Source: Motilimonas cestriensis | GTDB lineage: Bacteria; Pseudomonadota; Gammaproteobacteria; Enterobacterales; CBDFNC01 | Reading direction: 5' to 3' | DNA length: 56,942 bases | Assembly (NCBI RefSeq): GCF_021295315.1 | Contig: NZ_JAIMJA010000026.1 | Span: forward strand, 1 to 56,942 | In this document: positions 36,024 through 44,049 of the stretch, in pieces | Position numbering within the stretch: position 1 is the stretch's first letter | How the letters are laid out: every line of letters starts with the position of its first letter | Program-made: the position numbers and the translations under genes | The notes under the pieces: generated by a model | Databases searched by the model: none | Told to the model about the DNA's origin: nothing | What the model saw: the letters and a program-made list of their open reading frames with translations, nothing else

Positions 36024-38096
36024 CTAAGGGTTGGCAGATAGATCTATCTGATAAACCGCAAAGCCTAGCGCATCAGTGTCTGCTAGTTTTGTCATATTAC
36101 GGCGGGCATATTGAGCAATAAAGGCATCTGCCTTCGCTGAATTTTGCGTCTCAAAGCGGATGTCTAGCGCAACCGTTGCAGGGATACTTTTAAAGTCCCA
36201 GTTATAGTCGGCCGATGGATTCACTTGTGAGTTAAAACGGTTAGTGGCAGCCTCATAACCCGATTCAGCCTTAATATAGCTAGCCAGCGCTTCGCGATTG
36301 GTGTCAGGAAGCTCCAGTGCAACATAGTCGCTACCTGTCCCCGCAAATTTGCCACCAAAAGCACGGTAGTTATTTGAAGCAACAATAAACGTCATGTTGC
36401 TTAGCTCTTCACCTGAGTAAACTTGGCCATTGTCGTCTGTGTATTTCAAATCAACAATACGCTCGGCCCCTGCATTGATAACCTTACAATCGCGGTCGAA
36501 CTTACTCGGTTGAGTAACATCAATCAGATAAGTCACGCCATCAATAACGTCGAAGTTATAAGTTGGGTGGCCTTGCCAATTAATCAGGTACTGTGGCGTC
36601 GTAACATCCGGCTTGATCTGGTTAAATTGGTTGGCACTGCATTCCAGCCAGTCTTTAAGCTCCTTACCTGACACTTTTAACGCCACCATAGTATTAGGGT
36701 AAAGATATAAATCTGCTGCGTTTTTATAGGTAAGCTCGCCTGCATCCACTTGTACGTATTGGTCCGCATCGCTTTCGGTACTGTGGCGACCACCGGCTTT
36801 AAAAGGAGCTGATGCTGACAATACAGGCAGGCCTTTGAGGTCATCAGTCAAACTTGCTTTAACATGAGCAATTTGTGCATCTGACACGATCTGCACCGTA
36901 GGATCATCTTGTACCAAGGTAAGAAAGCTATACATATTCTCAGACGCAACCCCAATAGGTTGGTCGACAAATGAGATCGTCGCTAAATGTTCATTTTCAA
37001 CTGCATCTTGAATATCTTTGTCGGCGTCAACCATTGGTGTTTTATTAGCACCATCATAAATAGGCTTCACACTTGATTGGCCGTTGGCGACTTGCCAAGT
37101 ATCATTTTTCCATTCAAGGGTTAGGTCTACCATGCCAAGGTTATCGCCCCAGCGACCCGGCATGACGGCAGGGATACCATTAATCAGCCCTTTTTCAACA
37201 TCTACTTCGGCAACATCGGCGTAATTTTCGTGAGGGAATACAGAGTGACTATGGCCAAACATAATCGCATTAATGCCATCGACTCGAGTGAGCGCGTAAG
37301 TGGCATTTTCTGCCATCATATTACCCGGATTTTCACTAGAACCAATGCCAGAGTGGGGAATAGCAATAATAATATCGGCACCTTTTTGCTTCATTTCAGG
37401 TACAAATTTTTTGGCTGAGGCAACAATATCTCTGGCTTCAACTTTGCCCGTTAGGTTTTGTTTGTCCCATTGCATTATTTGCGGTGGGACAAAACCGATA
37501 TAGCCAATTTTTAGATCATGCTTATTGCCTTTATTGTCTATTACTGGGGTGGTTTTGATTAAGTAGGGGGTAAATAAGTTCTCACCTTTTTTAATACCGT
37601 TCCAGCAGGTTTCTTCGGCACAATAAACATTGGCATTAATGTAAGGGAAATCAGCGCCAGCGATAGCGGTGTGTAAGAAATCTAAACCATAGTTAAATTC
37701 ATGGTTACCTATGTTGGCAACATCGTAATCGAGCAGATTCATTGCTTTAAAAGCAGGGTGAACATCCCCTTCATTTAAGCCAATTTTTGCCACGTAGTCG
37801 CCCATCGGGCTGCCTTGTAGCAAGTCACCATTATCAACCAGCACCGAGTTAGTTGCTTCCGCGCGGGCTTGTTTAATCAGGCTGGCGGTACGCGCCAGAC
37901 CGATTTTGGGGTCAGTGGCGCCAGCGTAGTAATTGAAATCCATAATGTTGGTATGAAGATCGGTGGTTTCAAGCACTCTTAGCGCCACTGTTACAGGCGG
38001 TTGTGCGGTTTTTTCGTCTGTCTTAGAGTCAGAGCCACAGGCCGTAAGGGCTAAGCTCGGTATAAGACACATAAACAAGTGTTTACTCGTCATCAT
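36024..38096 (-). CDS. cpdB: 2',3'-cyclic-nucleotide 2'-phosphodiesterase/3'-nucleotidase (CpdB-type lipoprotein)
   Basis: A 690-residue secreted nucleotidase that releases nucleosides and phosphate from 2',3'-cyclic and 3' nucleotides. A lipoprotein signal ends SLALTAC-G (Cys20), unlike the soluble E. coli enzyme. The metallophosphatase domain (about 40-350) shows LETTDLHTN, DNGDLLQG, GNHEFNYG, IPHSG and GHSHSVF. The 5'-nucleotidase C-terminal substrate domain follows (about 390-640), with ASNNYRAFGGKF. A Pho-box-like site lies about 110 bases upstream, consistent with phosphate control. Confidence 0.93.
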   Translation of the reverse strand: MMTSKHLFMCLIPSLALTACGSDSKTDEKTAQPPVTVALRVLETTDLHTNIMDFNYYAGATDPKIGLARTASLIKQARAEATNSVLVDNGDLLQGSPMGDYVAKIGLNEGDVHPAFKAMNLLDYDVANIGNHEFNYGLDFLHTAIAGADFPYINANVYCAEETCWNGIKKGENLFTPYLIKTTPVIDNKGNKHDLKIGYIGFVPPQIMQWDKQNLTGKVEARDIVASAKKFVPEMKQKGADIIIAIPHSGIGSSENPGNMMAENATYALTRVDGINAIMFGHSHSVFPHENYADVAEVDVEKGLINGIPAVMPGRWGDNLGMVDLTLEWKNDTWQVANGQSSVKPIYDGANKTPMVDADKDIQDAVENEHLATISFVDQPIGVASENMYSFLTLVQDDPTVQIVSDAQIAHVKASLTDDLKGLPVLSASAPFKAGGRHSTESDADQYVQVDAGELTYKNAADLYLYPNTMVALKVSGKELKDWLECSANQFNQIKPDVTTPQYLINWQGHPTYNFDVIDGVTYLIDVTQPSKFDRDCKVINAGAERIVDLKYTDDNGQVYSGEELSNMTFIVASNNYRAFGGKFAGTGSDYVALELPDTNREALASYIKAESGYEAATNRFNSQVNPSADYNWDFKSIPATVALDIRFETQNSAKADAFIAQYARRNMTKLADTDALGFAVYQIDLSANP

Positions 38097-38204
38097 AGTG
38101 ATCGTTGCTCATTGTTAAAAAGGGAATACCGACAAGAACTTAACTGAAATAGTTAGATTCATAGGGAATGTAACTTAATACATTGACTAGACTAGATTTG
38201 GAGG

Positions 38205-38222
38205 ATGACAGCAAGGTGACGA
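38205..38222 (-). promoter_or_regulatory. Candidate Pho box upstream of cpdB
   Basis: On the minus strand TCGTCAC-CTTG-CTGTCAT has two 7-base elements 11 bases apart. The second matches the PhoB half-site CTGTCAT exactly, the first in four of seven. The spacer is not A/T-only. Confidence 0.35.
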
Positions 38223-38369
38223 ATTATTATTTTTTGGTGACACTAAATGTCTTTTTGTTCAGTAGGTTATAGCTATTTGTATAGATATGACATGTGATCG
38301 CCGTGCTTTCAGCCACCTAGGTTTTGCGTACCTAAGTGGCGTGTAACATGGTTTGTTAAGTTGTACTCA

Positions 38370-38888
38370 TTATAAAAATAGATTTTGCTCTAACTCTAAC
38401 AAACGTTTTTTCAAGGGCAGGCCGCCGCCGTAGCCTACTAATTCACCATTGCGGCCAATAATGCGATGACAAGGAATAATGATCGCTAAGGCGTTAGCAC
38501 CATTGGCTGTGCCTACGGCCCTGACCGCGCCTTCATTATTAATCGCTTGTGCTAAGTCTAAATAGCTGGCGGTTTCACCGTACTTAACTTGAGTGAGAGC
38601 TTGCCAAACCGCTTGCTGAAACTCAGTGCCGACCAGTAATAAAGGTAAATCAAACTCACTGCGTTGACCGAGGAAGTATTCTTCTAATTGCGTTATGGTT
38701 GCTTCAATAAGTGGATTACTCTGCTCAATAAATTCAGCCTTTAACTGCTTTTTCAGTCGATTGTCGACCGTTGTACGCATTTTACGGTAGCGAAAATCAC
38801 ATAAACACAGCTGGTTTTGATAGGTGCCGATGACAAACTCGGCGTAGGGATGCTTGAAATAGGTAACTGAAATTGTATTTTTCATCAT
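38370..38888 (-). CDS. ogt: Methylated-DNA--protein-cysteine methyltransferase (Ogt)
   Basis: A 172-residue suicide repair protein that takes alkyl groups from O6-alkylguanine and O4-alkylthymine onto cysteine. The active cysteine is Cys140 in IIPCHRIIGRNGELVGYGGG; the DNA-binding helix RAVGTANGANA precedes it. Two adjacent ATG codons are possible starts. The start lies one base after the stop of a duplicated gene tail, and there is no clear close ribosome site, so its leader comes from that duplication. Confidence 0.93.
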   Translation of the reverse strand: MMKNTISVTYFKHPYAEFVIGTYQNQLCLCDFRYRKMRTTVDNRLKKQLKAEFIEQSNPLIEATITQLEEYFLGQRSEFDLPLLLVGTEFQQAVWQALTQVKYGETASYLDLAQAINNEGAVRAVGTANGANALAIIIPCHRIIGRNGELVGYGGGLPLKKRLLELEQNLFL

Positions 38889-38889
38889 G

Positions 38890-38960
38890 TTAAAATTGTG
38901 CCTTCCAGATAGGAACCGCTAAGAACTCACCCAAGCGTTGCGCAGATTCATCTACATCTT
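38890..38960 (-). pseudogene. Duplicated 3' tail of the membrane-protein gene at 40951-41595
   Basis: These 71 bases match 40951-41021 with two differences and end at the same stop codon. They encode the last 23 or so residues of that protein and then lose similarity quickly. No remainder of a gene is found upstream, so it is a fragment. Confidence 0.85.
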
Positions 38961-39467
38961 TGCTCGTGCTGTCGGGAGTATTATGCCTTTGTTGATTTAT
39001 TACGCTGTTTCTTGGTTTCAAAAACGCGCTTCCCGACCCAGCATCGGTCAATATGACACATTCCAATCAATGCAGCGATGACCCTTCTAATTATTTCTTT
39101 GTTTTGACATGGCAGGCTTTGCACCGCTGCTACGGTCAATTATGTTACTACTCCGCTATCTTAGTCTCTGTTGGTTACAACCATTTTTTTCATCAGCTCG
39201 CTCGCCAATTAGTCGTGCTTAGCTTTACGATCAAATATAGCGAGTGCTATGCGCGAAAAGTCTTGTATTAGTTGTTGAAGTTATTGATGTTTTTATCTTT
39301 ATTGTAGGTCGGTTTTTGATAATGGTATTTATATAAAAGGCTCACCACGTGGTCTTTGTGGTGCTGATTGGTGGGCTTGGCTGGTTTGGTCGAAACCTAT
39401 CGATTGCGCCGAGCTGGGTTCTTACTAAAATCCGCGCAATTATATCTTTTGAGCTGGAGTGTTTGTT
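38961..39467. other. About 500 bases without a convincing gene
   Basis: A 72-codon frame (39053-39271, plus strand) is open but has no ribosome site, no family signature and a cysteine/tyrosine-rich composition unlike the neighbours. A hairpin CACCAC/GTGGTG lies near 39340. The promoter of the following lipoprotein gene should be in the last 150 bases. Confidence 0.5.
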
Positions 39468-40211
39468 GTGGGCAAGTTATTTGTATTATTGGCAGTGGTG
39501 TTTCTAGGTGGTTGTGCAGGCATGCCTAAACCGCAACATTTTAATCCGGAAAAAAACCAGCACTTGAAGCACATTACCATTATCGAGCCAGCGCAACAGG
39601 AAGAGGTGCCTGTGCGAATTCAAACCCATGCTGGTCAAAGTTTTGGTCTTTTAGGGGCGTTAATTGCGGAAGCGGATATGGCATCTGATACCAGCACTTT
39701 TAATGAAGCAGTTGGTGAAACAATGCCGGATTGGCAACAAGCTATTGTAACCGCTCTTAAGGCTAGCCTAGAGAAAGAAGGCTATCAGGTAAGTTCGATC
39801 ATCACTGATAGAAAGCGTGAAAATGGCTATTTAGTTTCTTATAAGGATTTAGTCGATCAGAATACCGACGCAATACTTGATTTAAATTACTACCTAGCTT
39901 ACTTGGCCGCTGGGATGGAGAGCGACTTTATCCCTAACCTTATCGGTCAGGTGCGCTTAATTGATACCCAAAACAAGGCGGTTGTATTCCAAAATCGCTT
40001 CTTTTTTGGCTTCCCGCCTTCAGAATATGATATCGAAGCAGACCATATCTTAAGCGACAAGCAATATGCCTATAACACCATAGAGTTATTAGCCGCAAGC
40101 CCTGAACAAGCGATTGATGGACTAGAGGAAGGCGTTCAAAAGTTTGCTGAAAAAGTGGCGCAAAAACTGGCTAAGCAGCCTAACGCACAAGTCGAGCAGA
40201 TAGTTGAGTAA
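39468..40211 (+). CDS. Uncharacterised outer-membrane-type lipoprotein
   Basis: A 247-residue protein with a lipoprotein signal ending VFLGGC-A. The rest has alternating amphipathic strands and a helical C-terminus (LEEGVQKFAEKVAQKLAKQ). GTG 39468 has GGAG eight bases ahead and is preferred to GTG 39459. Its stop overlaps the region just before the next lipoprotein gene, so the two are an operon. No family was recognised; it resembles generic lipoproteins that act as envelope accessory proteins. Confidence 0.75.
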   Translation: MGKLFVLLAVVFLGGCAGMPKPQHFNPEKNQHLKHITIIEPAQQEEVPVRIQTHAGQSFGLLGALIAEADMASDTSTFNEAVGETMPDWQQAIVTALKASLEKEGYQVSSIITDRKRENGYLVSYKDLVDQNTDAILDLNYYLAYLAAGMESDFIPNLIGQVRLIDTQNKAVVFQNRFFFGFPPSEYDIEADHILSDKQYAYNTIELLAASPEQAIDGLEEGVQKFAEKVAQKLAKQPNAQVEQIVE

Positions 40212-40212
40212 T

Positions 40213-40869
40213 ATGACTAAGACAAATTTAGCCTGCTGCTTGTTATTGGCTACGCTGCTTTTATCGGGTTGTGCCAACACCCAGCCTAATTTTAGTCAGC
40301 TGCTAGCTGCGCGGACTAACTGTGTCGATGAATTTGATCAATATTCTTACATCAACTTTGATGAAGATGGTCAGGTGAAGGCTATGTTAGGCAGTCAAGA
40401 AAGTCAGTGTGGCGCATTTAGTTGGGGAGCTACGTTTGTTTTACCTATCGTGCTACCGGCGTCAGAGCAAGACTATCAATTAGTGATTGATTCTTTTGTT
40501 GGGATAGACAGTATCTTAAGCCCTATGGCCCTCTTCCTTAACGAGCAGTATCAGCCTGTGGCGCAGGTAGGAACAGAGCAATTTGGCTACTCGAATCGCC
40601 GATACCGAGCGGTTATCAATGTCAATTCTCGAGAGCGTGAGCATTTTCGATACTTATTATTAACCACGGACCCAAAAGCCCTAGGTAAAGAAAATGAATT
40701 GGTTGCTATCACCCAGTTCATCACGCCTATTGTTGTGCCTGTGGGGCCCATTATGTACACCTTCAACATTGCTAGCTCTGATTCAAACATAGGCTCTATT
40801 GCTAATGTTGAAGGCGGGCAAGTTAAGGTGAAAATGCTGACCTATCAACCTGAAGTGGTAGATTTGTAA
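40213..40869 (+). CDS. MalM-like periplasmic lipoprotein
   Basis: A 218-residue lipoprotein (lipobox LLLSGC-A). The central region, FVLPIVLPASEQDYQLVIDSF followed by MALFLNEQYQPVAQV and FRYLLLTTDPKALGK, resembles MalM, the periplasmic protein of the maltose regulon. No maltose genes are nearby, so a role in maltodextrin uptake is not implied. The gene starts two bases after its partner lipoprotein gene and is cotranscribed with it. Confidence 0.6.
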   Translation: MTKTNLACCLLLATLLLSGCANTQPNFSQLLAARTNCVDEFDQYSYINFDEDGQVKAMLGSQESQCGAFSWGATFVLPIVLPASEQDYQLVIDSFVGIDSILSPMALFLNEQYQPVAQVGTEQFGYSNRRYRAVINVNSREREHFRYLLLTTDPKALGKENELVAITQFITPIVVPVGPIMYTFNIASSDSNIGSIANVEGGQVKVKMLTYQPEVVDL

Positions 40870-40894
40870 ATCCCGCGCCTCAGCCAAGTAACGG

Positions 40895-40926
40895 TACCCA
40901 GGCCAACCTGATGGTTGGCCTGGGTA
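40895..40926. other. Strong 14-bp hairpin between converging genes, no T tract
   Basis: TACCCAGGCCAACC (40895-40908) pairs perfectly with GGTTGGCCTGGGTA (40913-40926) around a TGAT loop. Neither strand has a T run after it, so it is not a classical terminator. It may block exonucleases at the mRNA end. Confidence 0.6.
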
Positions 40927-40950
40927 AAAACTACACAAGCCTAGTGAACT

Positions 40951-41595
40951 TTAAAATTGTGCCTTCCAGATTGGAACCGCTAAGAACTCACCCAAGCGTT
41001 GCGCAGATTCATCGACATCTTGGCCCTTGCCGTGATCCATAATATTGACGCGCTCGCCGTCTTTTAATACCAGATTCATTTCATAGCTCATGTAGTTGCT
41101 GGAGCTACCATTGCTTGAGCTGGAACGAATATGCTCTGCAATTAGTTGTATGGCATGAATGTCTTTAAGATAGCCTTGCTGGCTGCGGTCGTCATTGCCA
41201 AAGTCATCGAATACTTTTCCCCTAAAATAGATACCCTTGGCCTTATCGAGGGTGAATTTTTTGCCTTTGTGCAGAACAAAAAATCCTACACCGCCAAACA
41301 TACCGCCCCATACCAACATAAAAAAGCCGAGAAATAACTCGCCACTGATAAAAAAATAGGGGCTACCAATCAACAATGCCACGAATCCCGGAATGGCAAA
41401 AACCAAGGCAAACAACAAAGCGCCAATGGTTTTGGTTATCACTATTTGTTGGTTAGTTTGAATCAGTTTTTGCGCCTTAAAATTAGTGCCGCCGGGGTTG
41501 GCAGGCTCCCAACTGATCTTGGCTGCCAGTGGATCGTCAGTGTCTTTTAATTTCACCTCAACGCGATTAAGGTGAATGTGCTGTATTTGCCCCAT
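40951..41595 (-). CDS. Uncharacterised two-helix membrane protein
   Basis: A 214-residue protein with two membrane helices (about 55-78 and 83-110), a short N-terminal soluble part and a C-terminal soluble part with a serine/asparagine-rich linker (SSSSNGSSSN). The C-terminus LGEFLAVPIWKAQF resembles PH-like domain endings. ATG 41595 has AGGA nine bases ahead; the longer TTG frame from 41631 is less likely. Its 3' end has been duplicated upstream of ogt. Function unknown. Confidence 0.75.
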   Translation of the reverse strand: MGQIQHIHLNRVEVKLKDTDDPLAAKISWEPANPGGTNFKAQKLIQTNQQIVITKTIGALLFALVFAIPGFVALLIGSPYFFISGELFLGFFMLVWGGMFGGVGFFVLHKGKKFTLDKAKGIYFRGKVFDDFGNDDRSQQGYLKDIHAIQLIAEHIRSSSSNGSSSNYMSYEMNLVLKDGERVNIMDHGKGQDVDESAQRLGEFLAVPIWKAQF

Positions 41596-41737
41596 CTGTA
41601 AACGTCCTTTTATGGTTGCGTCAATTGACAAATGATTGATATTAACAGTTGCTTGGGTGTAAACAAATGCAAATTATTTGGGTAAAAACCCACTACCTGC
41701 GTAATATAAAGCGACTACATGAATGAAATAGGGTGTT

Positions 41738-43675
41738 ATGTCTAACGTTGCTTTACCGCTGGTACTTGCCGGCCCCATTCTTAGACGCATCACTGCGCAA
41801 CGGTTAACCTTGTGGTTAGCCACCAGTGAAAACGTGGCCATTGAGCTGACGTTATCGCCAGCACAACAGCCCGACCTGCAGTTCAGTCAAGCGCAGTTAC
41901 AAAGTGCTACGCAAACATTGATGGCCGGTAAGCACTTGGTCTTTCACTTGATTGACTTACCCCTTGAAACCGCGCTGCCCGAACAACAGTGGATTGGTTA
42001 TCAGCTTGATTTAATCCCGCAACAAGGTGCACAAGCGGGGCAGCGGTTAGGGTGGCAAACATGGGCGCCGCAGCTTTGTTATCCACAGCAATCGCGTCCG
42101 GGCTTTATTATTAAGCCCCAAGTTGAGCATCTACTTCATGGCTCATGCCGCAAGCCTCATCATCCCAGTGATGATGGTTTAGTAGTGGCCGATCAGCTGT
42201 TGAGTCAGGCTGTCCCTGAACAGTGGCCATCGCTATTAATGATGAGTGGTGACCAAATATATGCTGACGATGTGGCAACGCCAATGCTGGTTGCTTGTCA
42301 TCAGTTGATTAAGCGCCTTGAACTATTTAACGAACCTTTTACCGATGCTGCTATTGATGATGCGGCGCAATTGCATGGTTCTCAAGCGCACTATTTAACC
42401 CGCGAGTTGTTATTACCCGATTGTCATGATGAGCAAGCCCAAGACGCGATCAAAGCCTTGTTTAAGGGGGTTAAGAAACCGATATTTACTTCTGACACCG
42501 CTCACAACCATTTGATCTCGTTGGCTGAGGTGTTGGCAATGTACCTGCTGGTGTGGTCGCCTGCGCCGTGGCAGCTGGTCAGTGTTAGTCCGCCTGAAGC
42601 TTTAACGCCAGAGCAGCAAGGTGTTTTCGCTCAAGAAGCAAAGACGATCGCGCGCTTTAGTGAAGGGTTGGCTCAAGTGCAACGCGTGATGGCGCATTTA
42701 CCTTGCGCCATGATTTTTGATGATCACGATGTCACTGATGATTGGAATCTCTCCGCCGCTTGGGAGCAGGCCGCCTATGGTCACCCGTTTTCCAAGCGTA
42801 TTTTGGGCAATGCCTTAGTGGGATATTTGTTGTGTCAAGGGTGGGGCAATGGGCCGGAACATTTTTCAACGGCGTTAATGGGTCAACTTGCACTGGGATT
42901 ACAGCAACCCGGCACTCAACCCCATAACGAATTGATCCAACAACTTATCGACTTTGATCATTGGCACTACCAATGGCCGACCACGCCCGCTTTGGTGGTG
43001 TTAGACACGCGCACTCATCGCTGGCGCTCTGAGCGTAATCTTAATGCGCCATCGGGGCTTATGGATTGGGAAGCGTTAACGGATTTACAACAAACCTTGC
43101 TTGGCAAAGAAGCGGTGATCTTGGTATCGCCAGCGCCGATGTTCGGCGTGAAATTAATTGAGGTGATCCAACAGCTATTTACTTGGGCCGGGCATCCCTT
43201 AATGGTGGACGCCGAAAACTGGATGGCACATCGGGGTGCTGCTAATGTGCTGCTGAATCTCTTTCGTCACTCGAAAACGCCGCAGCACTTCATCATTTTA
43301 TCTGGCGATGTGCACTATTCTTTTGCTTATCAAGTGCAACTGCGAGGGCGTCAAGGCGGCCCTGATATTTGGCAAATCACCAGTAGCGGGATCAAAAATG
43401 AATTTCCGGCGCGCTTGCTCAGCGTGTTAGACCGTCTTAATCGCTGGCTTTATGCGCCTTACTCGCCTCTTAACTGGTTTACTAAACGTCGTAGAATGAA
43501 AGTGATCCCCCATCGACCTGATCTGGGTGGCAAAGGAGAACGTTTAGTTAATGCTTCCGGCATCGGCTATTTATCACTGCAACCAGATGGCTCACCCGCC
43601 GAGGTGAAACAGCTGTGCAGCAGTGGCGAGCAAATTGGCTTTGAACTGGATGAGCATCAAGCTCGATGGGAATGA
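41738..43675 (+). CDS. PhoD-like metallophosphatase
   Basis: A 645-residue protein with the PhoD-type calcineurin fold. The metal ligands appear in MSGDQIYADD (about 167), IFDDHDVTDDW (about 326) and ILSGDVHYSFA (about 523). There is no signal peptide or Tat motif, unlike PhoD phosphatases, so it is probably cytosolic. It resembles the bacterial PhoD-like group with an N-terminal beta-sandwich (about 1-130). Its phosphoester substrate is unknown. Confidence 0.8.
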   Translation: MSNVALPLVLAGPILRRITAQRLTLWLATSENVAIELTLSPAQQPDLQFSQAQLQSATQTLMAGKHLVFHLIDLPLETALPEQQWIGYQLDLIPQQGAQAGQRLGWQTWAPQLCYPQQSRPGFIIKPQVEHLLHGSCRKPHHPSDDGLVVADQLLSQAVPEQWPSLLMMSGDQIYADDVATPMLVACHQLIKRLELFNEPFTDAAIDDAAQLHGSQAHYLTRELLLPDCHDEQAQDAIKALFKGVKKPIFTSDTAHNHLISLAEVLAMYLLVWSPAPWQLVSVSPPEALTPEQQGVFAQEAKTIARFSEGLAQVQRVMAHLPCAMIFDDHDVTDDWNLSAAWEQAAYGHPFSKRILGNALVGYLLCQGWGNGPEHFSTALMGQLALGLQQPGTQPHNELIQQLIDFDHWHYQWPTTPALVVLDTRTHRWRSERNLNAPSGLMDWEALTDLQQTLLGKEAVILVSPAPMFGVKLIEVIQQLFTWAGHPLMVDAENWMAHRGAANVLLNLFRHSKTPQHFIILSGDVHYSFAYQVQLRGRQGGPDIWQITSSGIKNEFPARLLSVLDRLNRWLYAPYSPLNWFTKRRRMKVIPHRPDLGGKGERLVNASGIGYLSLQPDGSPAEVKQLCSSGEQIGFELDEHQARWE

Positions 43676-44000
43676 AACCATTACTTTATGTTTTTGTGAT
43701 TTTTATATGTAAAACAGAGGGTTAAAGTTTGGTTGAGTTCACAATCTTGTTAAATAAAGAAAATACCTAGCTGTTACTTACTTAAGTCTCAACTTGCACT
43801 TGCTGATACTATAAAATCATTAATTATCAATTCGTTACGTTTTTAGTGGCTGCTTTTTTATTTGTTAAGTTAACTGCCTAGTTGTTAAGTAAATTCAGTT
43901 ATATCATTAAATATCAATTGGTTGTGTATCTTGTCTGCGTGTTCATAAGCGCTTGGCATTTGCTATTTTTCATACTATTTTCATCCTGAAACACGCAATA
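43676..44000. other. AT-rich intergenic region with imperfect direct repeats
   Basis: No gene was seen. A motif beginning CCTAGCTGTTA and ending ATCATTAATTATCAATTCGTT is repeated imperfectly from CCTAGTTGTTAAGTAA to ATCATTAAATATCAATTGGTT. The promoter of the lyase-like gene must be here. Confidence 0.5.
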
Positions 44001-44019
44001 CGTGGAATGGATTTCCACG
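44001..44019 (+). promoter_or_regulatory. Palindrome upstream of the PL14-like gene (operator candidate)
   Basis: CGTGGAA-TGGAT-TTCCACG is a perfect seven-base inverted repeat 30 bases before the ATG. It has the size of a dimeric sugar-regulator operator (LacI or GntR type), or could fold as an mRNA hairpin. No regulator lies beside it. Confidence 0.5.
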
Positions 44020-44049
44020 ATAAATGTTAGCTTTAATTAAGGATGATTA

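Noticed and set aside
39053-39271. A 72-codon open frame on the plus strand upstream of the lipoprotein genes.
   Set aside because: It has no ribosome binding site, no family signature and unusual composition, so it is not called as a gene.
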